Shown: positions 1-7,546, counted from the stretch's first letter. The stretch is 41,347 nt of DNA from Sutcliffiella horikoshii DSM 8719 (GCA_001648575.1 LQXN01000050.1:1-41347); one strand, 5' to 3'. Made by a program: numbers and translations. Notes: generated by a model not told the origin, from the sequence alone.

Positions 1-258
1 ATTTCCAACATGTTTAATAAGAAAATCCAAGGATGGATTAATTACTATGGACATTTCTATAAATCAGAAATGTATAGTGTATTGCGATACATCAATAGTT
101 GCTTGGTAAAATGGGTTCGCCGAAAATACAAGAAGCGAAAACATCGAAGAAGAGCAGAGTATTGGTTAGGAGCTATTGCCCATCGAGAACGCAAGTTATT
201 TTCACACTGGAAATATGGAATACTACCGGCTATGAATAATGGGAGCCGTATGAGCTGA
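1..258 (+). CDS. ltrA-like: Group II intron reverse transcriptase/maturase, C-terminal fragment
   Basis: The frame is open from the left edge, so only the last ~85 residues are present. They match the C-terminal maturase (GIIM, domain X) region of group II intron-encoded proteins, seen as GWINYYGHFYKSEMYSVLRY and, later, EYWLGAIAHRE. The protein assists splicing of its own intron and, with the RNA, copies the intron into DNA. The stop lies just after domain V begins, a usual overlap. No endonuclease (HNH) domain follows the maturase part. An ATG at 10 is internal, because codons upstream (I-S-N) fit the family. Confidence 0.85.
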   Translation: MSNMFNKKIQGWINYYGHFYKSEMYSVLRYINSCLVKWVRRKYKKRKHRRRAEYWLGAIAHRERKLFSHWKYGILPAMNNGSRMS

Positions 259-315
259 GAGGTTCACGTACGGTTCTGAGAGGGACTAAGGGGGAGGTTC
301 CCTTGGTCTACTTAC
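1..315 (+). mobile_element. Inner group II intron, 3' part (cut by window edge)
   Basis: This is the 3' end of a group II intron: the C-terminus of its reverse transcriptase/maturase, then the catalytic RNA end. Domain V is seen at 243-276 as a 34-nt hairpin beginning GAGCCGTA with the AGC triad at 244-246. Domain VI follows, with the 9-bp stem GACTAAGGG/CCCTTGGTC. The intron most likely ends at 315 in AC, matching the AY rule for group II 3' ends. From 316 the reading frame of another intron reverse transcriptase resumes with C-N-I-Y-V, the residues that follow YADD in these enzymes. The 5' end lies outside the window. Confidence 0.85.
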
Positions 316-951
316 TGTAATATCTACGTTCGTTCAAAGAGAGCAGGAGAACGAATCATGGAAAGCATCACAACTTTCATTGAGAGAAAATTCAAACTAA
401 AAGTAAACCATGAGAAAAGTGCAGTAGACCGACCATGGAAACGTAAGTTTCTAGGTTTCACTTTCACCTTTCATCGAAAGGAACCAAAAGTCCGAATCGC
501 TAAACAGAGTATTCAACGTTTTAAACAGAGAATAAGAGAAATCACTTCGAGAAAATGGTCTATCAGCATGAAAGATAGGATAAGAAAGCTAAACCGCTAC
601 TTGGTTGGCTGGCTAGGATATTATCAATTAGCTGATACCCCCTCGGTTCTAGCTAAGTTAGACGGATGGATTCGGAGAAGACTTCGGATGATTCGATGGA
701 AAGAATGGAAGAAAATTAAAAGCAAACATAGAAACTTAAAGAAGTTAGGTATTAAGCCTAATAAGGCATGGGAATGGGCAAATACTAGGCTGGGTTATTG
801 GCGTATCGCCAAAAGTCCAATACTAGATAGAGCCCTTGATAACCACTACTGGTTAAATCAAGGGCTCAAAAAGTTTGCTTACAAGATATCAAATATTACG
901 TTCGACTTAATTGAAACCGCCGTATACCGAACGGTACGTACGGTGGTGTGA
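316..951 (+). CDS. ltrA-like: Outer-intron reverse transcriptase/maturase, second exon
   Basis: The frame runs from 316 (C-N-I-Y-V-R-S-K-R-A-G) through an internal ATG at 358 to the stop at 949-951. It contains the end of the RT palm/thumb (RKFLGFTFTFHRKEPKVRIA) and the maturase domain (YLVGWLGYYQLADT, DGWIRRRLRMIRWKEWKK, KAWEWANTRLGYWRIA). In these enzymes YADD comes immediately before C-N-I-Y-V, so the inner intron interrupts the gene exactly behind the catalytic motif. The first exon is left of the window. Annotating the ATG at 358 as a start would be misleading: a functional protein should need splicing of the inner intron. Confidence 0.85.
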   Translation, partial: CNIYVRSKRAGERIMESITTFIERKFKLKVNHEKSAVDRPWKRKFLGFTFTFHRKEPKVRIAKQSIQRFKQRIREITSRKWSISMKDRIRKLNRYLVGWLGYYQLADTPSVLAKLDGWIRRRLRMIRWKEWKKIKSKHRNLKKLGIKPNKAWEWANTRLGYWRIAKSPILDRALDNHYWLNQGLKKFAYKISNITFDLIETAVYRTVRTVV

Positions 952-985
952 GAGGTCGGGGGTTAGTCACCCCCTCCTACTCGAT
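316..985 (+). mobile_element. Outer group II intron (probably class C), 3' part
   Basis: This is the continuation of a second group II intron downstream of the inner one. It has the rest of its reverse transcriptase (316-951), domain V at about 913-948 (ACCGCC...GGTGGT hairpin with a CGC-type triad) overlapping the stop codon, and domain VI at about 951-985 with a GGGGGT/CACCCC stem. The 3' boundary is placed near 985 from the CTACTCGAT end but is not certain. The CGC triad and the type of reverse transcriptase fit bacterial class C introns, which usually insert behind terminator hairpins; the upstream exon is off the window. Confidence 0.8.
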
Positions 986-1039
986 TTTATATGTTGTTTT
1001 CGTATACCTTGTTTGTGAATACTGCTTGCAAATTCAAGA

Positions 1040-1087
1040 CTATTTATGGATGAAAAGTCCAATTGCCGACTTTTCATCCATAAATAG
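1040..1087. repeat. Perfect 20-bp inverted repeat
   Basis: Arms 1040-1059 and 1068-1087 are perfect complements separated by an 8-nt loop. No T-run follows on either strand, so it is a poor intrinsic terminator. It lies between the outer intron end and the tRNA gene. It could be a mobile-element end, a protein-binding palindrome or a processing site. Confidence 0.7.
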
Positions 1088-1177
1088 CAACAATCTTTAA
1101 GGAAAGAGCCTTTTTATAAAATCTTCTTTACAAACTATTAACTACTAATTATAATAGTATTTACAGTCGAAAAATAA

Positions 1178-1249
1178 GATCTGATAGTTCAGTGGGAGAA
1201 CACTACCTTGACAGGGTAGGGGTCGGGGGTTCGAATCCCTCTCAGATCA
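1178..1249 (+). tRNA. tRNA-Val (GAC)
   Basis: A complete cloverleaf can be folded by eye. It has a 7-bp acceptor stem GATCTGA/TCAGATC, a 4-bp D stem GTTC/GAAC, and an anticodon stem CTACC/GGTAG with loop TTGACAG, giving anticodon GAC. The variable loop is 5 nt, and the T arm is GGGGG-TTCGAAT-CCCTC with one G-T pair. The discriminator base is A at 1249 and the CCA end is not encoded. A terminator follows at once. The 3' half of tRNA genes is a common integrase attachment site, and an integrase gene reads towards it from the right. Confidence 0.92.
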
Positions 1250-1255
1250 TCCGAT

Positions 1256-1301
1256 AAAAAAGCTGCAATCCCTTGATAATTAAGGGATTGCAGCTTTTTT
1301 T
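1256..1301. terminator. Terminator behind tRNA-Val (bidirectional)
   Basis: Stem 1260-1274 pairs with 1282-1296 (AAGCTGCAATCCCTT and its complement, 15 bp) around a 7-nt loop. It is flanked by a T-run on the plus strand and an A-run on the left, so it can work for the tRNA and for the integrase coming from the other side. Confidence 0.9.
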
Positions 1302-1352
1302 GCACGCTTCACTAGATACGGATTTGTTCACTGATATTTTTGTATTGCACAT

Positions 1353-2489
1353 TTACTGCACATTTATATTAAAAAAGTCATCTTCAAATTTTTGAGCTGT
1401 AAGTTTTTGCAGTTCAGAACTAACATGTGAATAATAATCTAATGTAACCTGTACACGGCTGTGTCCTAGTCTATCTGCTACAATCTTTGGGTTTTCACCT
1501 AGTGCCATTAATGTTGTAGCATGGAGATGGCGTAAATCATGAAAAGTGATTTTAGGTAAATTTGCTTGCTTAATAAGCGTATGAAACTGTCGAAGTAAGT
1601 TTCTAGGTTCAATTGGTTTACCATCAAAAGTACAGTTAACCAAGTCATTATCTATGTAACTAATTCCTAATTTGTTTTTAATTAAATCCTGTTTTTTCTT
1701 ATGTCCCTTAAGAAGTGTAGAAACATATTCAGAAATCATTACAATTCGGTTTGAAGAGTCAGTTTTTACGCTTTTAATAACTATCCCATCATTTTTCGTA
1801 CGTGTTAAACTCCTTTGAACATGTACTTTTCCACTTTCAAAATCTATATCATTCCATTTCAGGCCTAAGGTTTCTCCTCGTCTCATGCCAGTGAAAATTC
1901 CTAACAAATAAGGTGTTTCTAAATTTTTTTCTGTAACCAAGTTTAAAAACGTTTTTGTTTCAACTTTAGTCCAAAGTGTTTTTACTTTTGTTGTTTTTAC
2001 GCTTGGAGGAGATGAATCAGAAACAGGATTGGTTTTTAATAATTTCCAGGTTACAGCTTTTTTAAATGCTTGATTTAATATAGAATGCATTATTTTAATA
2101 TAGGCTGGAGATAATCCTTCTTCTACTTTTGCTTCATAAAACTCGTCAATTGAGAGAGTATCAATATTTGAAAGTTTTGTTTGCTTAAAGTAGGAAAGTA
2201 TATGTTTATCTGCAATAGTTCTTCTTGATTCGGCAGTAGTTACTTCTACATTTTTTCTATACGTTTTTTCAAACCAACGATTAAAAAAGACATCGAATTC
2301 TTCAATAGATGGTTCAAAGTATGAACCATCAACTACCTTGGATTGAATAAGGGTTAATTCTTCTTGTGCAGCTTTCTTAGTTAAAAAGCCCCCCCTATAT
2401 TTTTGCCTCCTTTTACCGGTTTTGGGGTCGGAACCCACGTCTAATCGAAAGTACCATTTACCTGTTTTTTTATCCTTTTTTATATTCAC
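1353..2489 (-). CDS. int: Tyrosine-type site-specific integrase
   Basis: 378 aa, normal for phage/ICE integrases of the Tn916/ICEBs1 type. Residues 1-50 resemble the N-terminal arm-binding (AP2-like) domain (KKTGKWYFRLDVG...KTGKRRQ). About 60-160 is the core-binding helical domain. The C-terminal half is catalytic: R203 in TGMRRGE, H317 and R320 in HDLRH, H343 in LGHS, and Y353 as probable nucleophile in TLDYYSH. The gene reads towards tRNA-Val, 104 bp away, the usual arrangement when the tRNA 3' end is the attachment site. No second att copy or linked excisionase was found near it, so the element may be degraded or its other end may lie outside the window. Confidence 0.93.
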   Translation of the reverse strand: MNIKKDKKTGKWYFRLDVGSDPKTGKRRQKYRGGFLTKKAAQEELTLIQSKVVDGSYFEPSIEEFDVFFNRWFEKTYRKNVEVTTAESRRTIADKHILSYFKQTKLSNIDTLSIDEFYEAKVEEGLSPAYIKIMHSILNQAFKKAVTWKLLKTNPVSDSSPPSVKTTKVKTLWTKVETKTFLNLVTEKNLETPYLLGIFTGMRRGETLGLKWNDIDFESGKVHVQRSLTRTKNDGIVIKSVKTDSSNRIVMISEYVSTLLKGHKKKQDLIKNKLGISYIDNDLVNCTFDGKPIEPRNLLRQFHTLIKQANLPKITFHDLRHLHATTLMALGENPKIVADRLGHSRVQVTLDYYSHVSSELQKLTAQKFEDDFFNINVQ

Positions 2490-2900
2490 TTGGATACTCC
2501 TTTTTTATTTCATATTTTTAGCATTCAGTTTCGTCAAAAAGTTAATTAGTTAAAACTGCTTTTTTAAATAGGTAAAAAGAAATCTGTTTCAGTTTTTGAA
2601 GAAGAGAATACCTGATGGATTTAATTAATAGAAACAAATGAAGTGGTGGTTGGGGAATTCTAGGAGAAGGCTTTGGTTCAATTGGGGTATTATTATATAA
2701 TAGCCCTCGCTTGTTGAAGATTAGTTATATTTGAATGTTTAAAACAAAGTTAAATCGTTAGTAAGATAGATAATGAGCTGGAAATTTTCACCAACAGGTT
2801 TATTCTTATTCCATTAAAGGGCCATATAATTGAATATAAAAAATATTTTTTGCCGTGCTTTATTAGAATTGTCGTTCTTCAATTAATTGTAAATTACCTA
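2490..2900. other. Intergenic stretch with a possible gene remnant
   Basis: No intact gene is seen. At 2615-2734 the plus strand reads M-D-L-I-N-R-N-K-stop-S-G-G-W-G-I-L-G-E-G-F..., an open stretch broken by TGA at 2639 that looks like a decayed small gene of unknown family (weak). At about 2806-2836 lies TTATTCCATTAAAGGGC followed by an ATTGAATA end, a copy of an intergenic repeat also found at 19667-19698. Confidence 0.4.
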
Positions 2901-2929
2901 TTTACAAAATTAACCGAATATTGGATAAT
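2901..2929 (+). promoter_or_regulatory. SigA-type promoter of the T-box/MFS unit
   Basis: A -35 box TTTACA (2901-2906) and a -10 box GATAAT (2924-2929) are separated by exactly 17 bp. Transcription would start near 2936, just before the first conserved T-box stem I sequence. Confidence 0.7.
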
Positions 2930-2935
2930 GTTAAA

Positions 2936-3223
2936 TAATATTAAAGGCGATGAAGAGAAGAGTAGGTAAAGGTAATCATTCACAGAGAGCTCCGTTTGGT
3001 GAAAAGGAGTAAGGATTTATTTACTGAAGCAAGCCTCTGAGCAGCACATTGGATCCATCTAGGTGATAGTGTGACAGGAGCTCCTGTTATAGAGCTAGGG
3101 TATTTGTATGATGTTAATACAGTATCTAATGAGGGTAATATGGTAACATATTATCAAACTGGGGTGGCACCGCGACACGCAATAACTCGTCCTCAAGACA
3201 ATGTCTTGGGGGTGAGTTTTTTT
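2936..3223 (+). ncRNA. T-box riboswitch (specifier probably CAA, Gln)
   Basis: This leader senses uncharged tRNA. Stem I begins GCGATGAAGAG..AGTA at about 2947-2964; an AGAGAGC motif and GGTGAA follow, and the 3' strand is CTGAAGCAAGCCTCTGAGC (3024-3042). Aligning that strand to the well-known glyQS specifier loop (GAA-N-specifier-purine-stem-GAGC) places the specifier at 3030-3032, CAA for glutamine. The T-box sequence GGGGTGGCACCGCG is at 3161-3174. Its variable base is C, which would pair with a discriminator G, as expected for Bacillus tRNA-Gln. Readings one base away (AAG, AGC, GCA) cannot be fully excluded by eye. The downstream gene is the MFS transporter. Confidence 0.88.
3185..3223 (+). 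terminator. T-box intrinsic terminator
   Basis: The stem ACTCGTCCTCAAGAC (3185-3199) pairs with GTCTTGGGGGTGAGT (3203-3217) around a 3-nt loop and is followed by a T7 run. It lies directly behind the T-box sequence, as needed for tRNA-dependent antitermination. Confidence 0.88.
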
Positions 3224-3256
3224 ATTGTCCAAATTTAAATTCTAAAAGGAGTGAAA

Positions 3257-4519
3257 ATGAAAATGCGTACAAAAATGATTTTAAAGTCGTGGAGATATCC
3301 TGTAATTTTATTGACTATTATTGGTATTTCTAGTATTGGGGAATGGGTGTATTTTTTAGCACTAAACTTAATTGTTCTTGATAAGATGGGGGTACTTGCT
3401 GTCTCAGGTCTATATATAATTAGAGCTTTATCTACTTTATTTACTAACATTTGGTCGGGTAGTCTGATTGATCGAATGAATAAAAAGCATCTTCTATTGT
3501 GGCTTAATATATTCCAGGCAGTGTTTATTGCTTTATTGCCGTTATTTTCATCTATTTGGACAATATACGGTCTTGTATTTTTAATAGGTATAGCTAGTTC
3601 CATTGCTGGTCCTACAACAATGACTTACATAACTAAGTTAATTCCTCAAGATAAAAGAAAACGGTTTAATTCCCTCGTAAGTTTTATTGATTCTGGAGCG
3701 TTTGTTACCGGACCTGCTATTGCGGGTATCATATTTATGAGTGGCACCCCTAATTTTGCGATATATGTTAATGCAGTAGCCCTTTTTTTAGCAGCACTAA
3801 TCACAATGTCCATGCCTAATATAGAAAAAAATGATTTTATAGAAACTAAAGACGAAAAACTCAGCTTAAAGGTTTTGAAAAAAGATTGGAAATTAGTTGT
3901 TGATTTTAGTCGTAAACACATCTATATAATGGTCATTTATTTACTATTTAGTGCGGTCATGGTTTTAGCAACGGTTATAGATTCACTGGAAGCAGCATTT
4001 GCTATTGAAGTGCTTTCTTTATCAGAGGGAGATTATGGATTCCTGGTAAGCGTTGCTGGTGCTGGAATAGTTGCAGGCTCTTTAGTAAACATAATTATTG
4101 TAAAAAAAGTAGCTACCTCTTGGCTGATTGGTCTTGGATCCTTGATGGTATCAAGCGGTTATATGATTTATGCTTTTTCGGGTGGGTTTTTGGTAGCAGC
4201 AATTGGCTTTTTCATTCTATCATTTTCAATGGCTTTTATTAACACAGGAATTTACACCTTTTATCAAAATAATGTTCCTGTCGAGGTAATGGGGCGGGTT
4301 GGTAGTATTTATAGTTTCATCGGAGCTTTTTTCACCATTATTGGAACAGTAATTTTTGGAATTATTGCGGAATTGATATCTATACAGATTGTTGTCATAT
4401 TAGGAACCTTAATTATGTTTGGAGTAACGATTATATTATTTATCTTTAATATTCAGCCCTCTAAAGCAAGTTTTTATTCTGAAGAAAAACTGAATCAAGC
4501 TTCTGAAACTGTATTATGA
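3257..4519 (+). CDS. MFS transporter, macrolide-efflux-like
   Basis: About 420 aa, nearly all hydrophobic, with the ~12 membrane segments of the major facilitator superfamily. The family signature after TM2 is seen as SGSLIDRMNKKHLLLW. It is most like MefA/MdfA-type proton-driven drug exporters; the substrate cannot be read from sequence. ATG at 3257 is chosen because AAAGGAG (3245-3251) lies 5 nt before it; a GTG at 3251 overlaps that site and is unlikely. The gene is controlled by the T-box leader just upstream, so it should be induced when the cognate tRNA, probably tRNA-Gln, is uncharged. A terminator follows at 4549. Confidence 0.85.
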   Translation: MKMRTKMILKSWRYPVILLTIIGISSIGEWVYFLALNLIVLDKMGVLAVSGLYIIRALSTLFTNIWSGSLIDRMNKKHLLLWLNIFQAVFIALLPLFSSIWTIYGLVFLIGIASSIAGPTTMTYITKLIPQDKRKRFNSLVSFIDSGAFVTGPAIAGIIFMSGTPNFAIYVNAVALFLAALITMSMPNIEKNDFIETKDEKLSLKVLKKDWKLVVDFSRKHIYIMVIYLLFSAVMVLATVIDSLEAAFAIEVLSLSEGDYGFLVSVAGAGIVAGSLVNIIIVKKVATSWLIGLGSLMVSSGYMIYAFSGGFLVAAIGFFILSFSMAFINTGIYTFYQNNVPVEVMGRVGSIYSFIGAFFTIIGTVIFGIIAELISIQIVVILGTLIMFGVTIILFIFNIQPSKASFYSEEKLNQASETVL

Positions 4520-4548
4520 CATGAGGTTAAATTAAAAAATATAACTAG

Positions 4549-4584
4549 AGCCTCGTTTCCATAGGATAGGAGATAGGGCTTTTT
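4549..4584 (+). terminator. Terminator after the MFS gene
   Basis: AGCCTCGTTTCC (4549-4560) pairs with GGAGATAGGGCT (4569-4580), with several G-T pairs and one mismatch, and is followed by TTTT. It is weaker than the other terminators but rightly placed. Confidence 0.55.
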
Positions 4585-4913
4585 GTAGGTCGGACGAAGA
4601 AGTTTTCCACCAGTTCGATCTTACTTATACTAGTTCATCCCTATTCAGTTTGAAGTGGATTACTTTCTGTTTCACTATAGACCCAAAGTTACCCTTACTT
4701 TCAATATCTACCTATACTTCAAGTGTCTTACATAAATAAACCTCATTGAAATACTGACAATAAGCGAGAAAATGGTATCTTCTTCAATCGAGTGCAAGAA
4801 TTGAAAATCAGGTTGCCATTTTAAGTTTCTTTTCTTTTATGAACTAACCCAGAAGAAATTGATATTCAAATAAAATACAAATCAACAATTATTGGATAGA
4901 TAGGAGGCTTTTT
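4585..4913. other. Intergenic, nothing recognised
   Basis: About 330 bp of AT-rich DNA with no open frame or clear RNA motif. The last bases carry the ribosome site AGGAGG of the next gene. Confidence 0.5.
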
Positions 4914-5366
4914 ATGTTAAAGGCTTGTTGGAAGTATTTCCTTTATATCCTTGACCATAAACTAAACGTGCTTATTGAATGCTGGAAAGAAGGATTATAC
5001 ATACAAGGCATTATTCATGATTGTTCAAAATTTTCACCAAATGAGTTTTTACCGTATGCTAAGAAGTTTTTTTACAATAGAGAAAAAAGTGCTGATGATG
5101 AATTGAAATGGAGATATGCCTGGCTGCACCATCAACATAAAAATAAGCATCATTGGGAATATTGGGTTGTTGATCCGAATAATAAACAGGCTTTGCCTAT
5201 CCCCAGAAAATATCTCCTAGAAATGGTATGTGATTGGCGGTCGTTTTCAAGGATCTGGGGGAGAAAGGTTAAAAATTCTACTTTAGATCTTACCAATAAG
5301 ATTGTTTTACACCCTGATACAAAAAAAGAACTAGAGGATATTATTAGAAATACAAATAATAGATAG
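4914..5366 (+). CDS. DUF5662 family protein
   Basis: 150 aa, close to full family length. It shows the histidine-rich pattern of this family: IHDCSKFSPNEFLPYA at about 39-54, LHHQHKNKHHWEYW at about 65-80, and a C-terminal WRSFSRIWG. The spaced His and Asp residues look like a metal site resembling HD-type folds, but no activity is established for the family as far as I know. The start is secure: AGGAGG sits 7 nt before ATG. It seems to stand alone; the next 300 bp hold no convincing gene. Confidence 0.75.
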   Translation: MLKACWKYFLYILDHKLNVLIECWKEGLYIQGIIHDCSKFSPNEFLPYAKKFFYNREKSADDELKWRYAWLHHQHKNKHHWEYWVVDPNNKQALPIPRKYLLEMVCDWRSFSRIWGRKVKNSTLDLTNKIVLHPDTKKELEDIIRNTNNR

Positions 5367-5450
5367 TGCCAAAGAAACAAGATGAATTGTACATACTAAG
5401 TTCATTAAACCAACTAATGATTTCATTTCAATTAATAGAAATGACCATCC

Positions 5451-5495
5451 ACTATCGGGCGCGATCCAGGAACAAGGATCAGCGCTATTTTTCTA
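5451..5495. repeat. Palindromic intergenic repeat, GGGCGC-type
   Basis: The sequence CGGGCGCGATCC..GGATCAGCGCT can fold into a hairpin. Related copies are at 6717-6766, 8997-9041 and 9896-9940. A GTG-started frame (5366-5650) runs through it without a ribosome site and is probably not a gene. Confidence 0.6.
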
Positions 5496-5716
5496 AGAAA
5501 GATTTTGAAAAAATTGAAGCAATACAACTCAGCAATTATGTGAAAATGCAACTTCTCTTCGTATGGAGTGTAGTTAGAATGAGGAAAAAGAAGGAAATAT
5601 TAAGCTGGATGTATAATATAATATTAATTGGAAGTTATAGAAAAATATAATGTAAATTCGCCGTTTTCCAGTTAAAAAGTAGATTATGAAATTAGATTTG
5701 AAAGGGGAAAAAATAG

Positions 5717-6043
5717 ATGTTAATATATTCTATTATTGCATTTTCAGCTTTGACAATTTCCATTGCAACAACAATATTGGCCGCTAATGGAAAACCTCAA
5801 TTTTATTGGGTTGCAGCATTAGGAATTTACATATTTAGTGTTCTTGCTGGATTTAGCATTGGCCAGATAACTATAGGTTTTACCTTTGTGTTACTAGCTT
5901 TGGCTATCGGGTTTACCTTTAATTTAATACGAAGTAAAATTCATTTTACAACTTGTCTTGGATTTGGCATAATTCTGGGATTAGCAGCAGTAGTTTTTGT
6001 TGATAATAAATGGTTGTTTTATCCAATATCACTTCTTAATTAA
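5717..6043 (+). CDS. Small membrane protein, unknown
   Basis: 108 aa, almost entirely hydrophobic, with about four predicted membrane helices (residues ~1-22, 29-48, 50-68 and 76-95) and short basic loops (IRSKIH). AAAGGGGAAA lies before the ATG. I do not recognise the family. It probably lies in the cytoplasmic membrane. No partner gene is close enough to call an operon. Confidence 0.65.
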   Translation: MLIYSIIAFSALTISIATTILAANGKPQFYWVAALGIYIFSVLAGFSIGQITIGFTFVLLALAIGFTFNLIRSKIHFTTCLGFGIILGLAAVVFVDNKWLFYPISLLN

Positions 6044-6058
6044 AGAGAGATTGTAAAA

Positions 6059-6121
6059 ATGAAAACTTCATTAGTACAAACAGGACAATATGGGAGTAAT
6101 GTTAAACAACAATTATTATAG
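6059..6121 (+). CDS. 20-codon ORF, possible remnant
   Basis: ATG at 6059, shortly behind GAGAGAT, reads M-K-T-S-L-V-Q-T-G-Q-Y-G-S-N-V-K-Q-Q-L-L and stops with TAG at 6119-6121. It could be the stump of a deleted gene or chance. Confidence 0.2.
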   Translation: MKTSLVQTGQYGSNVKQQLL

Positions 6122-6147
6122 AGCACATTAAATGAGGAGGATAGATT

Positions 6148-6654
6148 TTGAATAGTTTTGAAAAGGAATACCTTTCAATTGTGATACAGCAATTTAAACA
6201 ATTCAAATCGCGAGCAGAAAAGGTATTAATACAATTGTCCGATGAGGATATTCATTGGAAGCCCAATGCAGAATCTAATAATATTGCAATTATTATTCAG
6301 CATATTAGTGGTAATATGAACTCTCGATGGAGGGATTTTTTAATTACTGATGGAGAAAAGCAGTATAGGGAAAGGGATATGGAATTTATTGATCGAGGTG
6401 AGACGAGGGAAACCCTTATGCGAAATTGGGAAGATGGATGGTACTTACTATTTGATACCCTGGAAAATCTCGAAACAAAACAATTACATCAAACTGTAAC
6501 TTTAAGGAAACAACCAATAAGTGTACTACAAGCAATTCAAACGGAAATAGCTCACATAAGTTATCATTTAGGACAAATTTTATTTATTGGAAAACAAATA
6601 AAAGATAAAGATTGGACTATTTTGAGCATTCCAAAAAACGGTTCAAAAGAATAA
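6148..6654 (+). CDS. DinB-like DUF1572 family protein
   Basis: 168 aa, the usual length of DUF1572 proteins, which belong to the DinB/YfiT four-helix-bundle superfamily of putative metal-dependent enzymes. Family features are DIHWKPNAESNNIAI near residue 35, IIQHISGNM with a putative metal His near 52, and the C-terminal pair in AHISYHLGQILFIGK near 138-141. The substrate is unknown. It starts at TTG (6148) because GAGGAGG lies just upstream and the next ATG would delete helix 1. It appears to be a single-gene unit; a palindromic repeat follows at 6717. Confidence 0.85.
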   Translation: MNSFEKEYLSIVIQQFKQFKSRAEKVLIQLSDEDIHWKPNAESNNIAIIIQHISGNMNSRWRDFLITDGEKQYRERDMEFIDRGETRETLMRNWEDGWYLLFDTLENLETKQLHQTVTLRKQPISVLQAIQTEIAHISYHLGQILFIGKQIKDKDWTILSIPKNGSKE

Positions 6655-6716
6655 ATCTTAACAGTTAATATGCCTTCTCTATTTATTACAGAAATATTTT
6701 ATTATGTATAGTCGGT

Positions 6717-6766
6717 TCTTCCGCAATGGGGCGCTATCCTTTAACAAGGATCAGCGCTCATTTTTA
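6717..6766. repeat. Palindromic intergenic repeat, GGGCGC-type
   Basis: TTCTTCCGCAATGGGGCGC leads into a hairpin GCGCTATCCTT-TAAC-AAGGATCAGCGC. It is the best preserved of four related copies in the window and is placed between two genes. Confidence 0.7.
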
Positions 6767-6903
6767 ATATGGCCAAGATGAAGAATTACATATTGTAGGA
6801 ATTTTTAGATTATGAAATAATTGGAATTAAGCAATAGGCAGCATTGTGGAACAAGAACCATATGAATATATGTGAAATATCAGAAGCCTAAGGAGGGGTT
6901 AAA

Positions 6904-7482
6904 ATCACTTCTATATGTTTGGTTAGACACGGAGAAACTGATTGGAATTCAATAGGGAAATTTCAAGGAAGGTCTGATATACCACTAAATAGTAACGGTA
7001 CTTTGCAAGCTGAACAATGTAGACAATTTCTGAAGAATTCTCAATGGGATTTGATAATAACAAGCCCCTTAAAAAGAGCAAAGCAAACAGCAGAAATAAT
7101 TAATAAAGACTTAAATGTTCCCCTTATTGAAATGGATGAGTTTTTAGAAAGAAATTATGGTGATGCTGAAGGATTGACAATAAATGAAAGACTGTCAGCA
7201 TTTCCAACGAAAAACTATCCTAATCAAGAACAAAGAGACTCCCTTAAAAAGCGAGTAATAAAAGGAATCGAAAAAGTAAATCAATTGCACAACAGGAAGA
7301 AAATATTGCTCGTGTCACATGGAGCTGTAATTAATACAATTTTAGCTATGTTTTCAAATAATAAGATAGGCTCCGGGAAGACGAAGTTGATAAATGCGTG
7401 TATAAGTAATATTGAATTTGTAGAAGAAAAATGGAATATCAAGGATTACAATCAAGTAAATCATCTATCTCAATTTAGTTAA
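6904..7482 (+). CDS. Histidine phosphatase (phosphoglycerate-mutase-like), ATC start?
   Basis: About 192 aa of the histidine phosphatase superfamily. It has the RHG motif with catalytic His (LVRHGETDWN), the conserved FQGRSDIPLN, and the second catalytic His in LLVSHGAVINTIL near residue 143. Such enzymes remove phosphate from small metabolites; the substrate is not readable. Family alignment puts the first residue at 6904 (x-T-S-I-C-L-V-R-H-G), 7 nt behind a strong AGGAGG (6891-6896), but the codon there is ATC. The first conventional start in frame, TTG at 6919, lies 22 nt from that ribosome site and would remove the first beta strand. So either ATC is used, weakly, or the start codon has been lost. 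Confidence 0.8.
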   Translation: MTSICLVRHGETDWNSIGKFQGRSDIPLNSNGTLQAEQCRQFLKNSQWDLIITSPLKRAKQTAEIINKDLNVPLIEMDEFLERNYGDAEGLTINERLSAFPTKNYPNQEQRDSLKKRVIKGIEKVNQLHNRKKILLVSHGAVINTILAMFSNNKIGSGKTKLINACISNIEFVEEKWNIKDYNQVNHLSQFS

Positions 7483-7546
7483 GATGGTAGAGTATAATTT
7501 CAATTATAAAAATTGTGAAAAACATTTTGGTGTGGAGGAATGTTAA

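Noticed and set aside
5366-5650. GTG-started frame of 94 codons after the DUF5662 gene
   Set aside because: No ribosome site, it overlaps the previous stop codon and runs through a palindromic intergenic repeat; no family resemblance.
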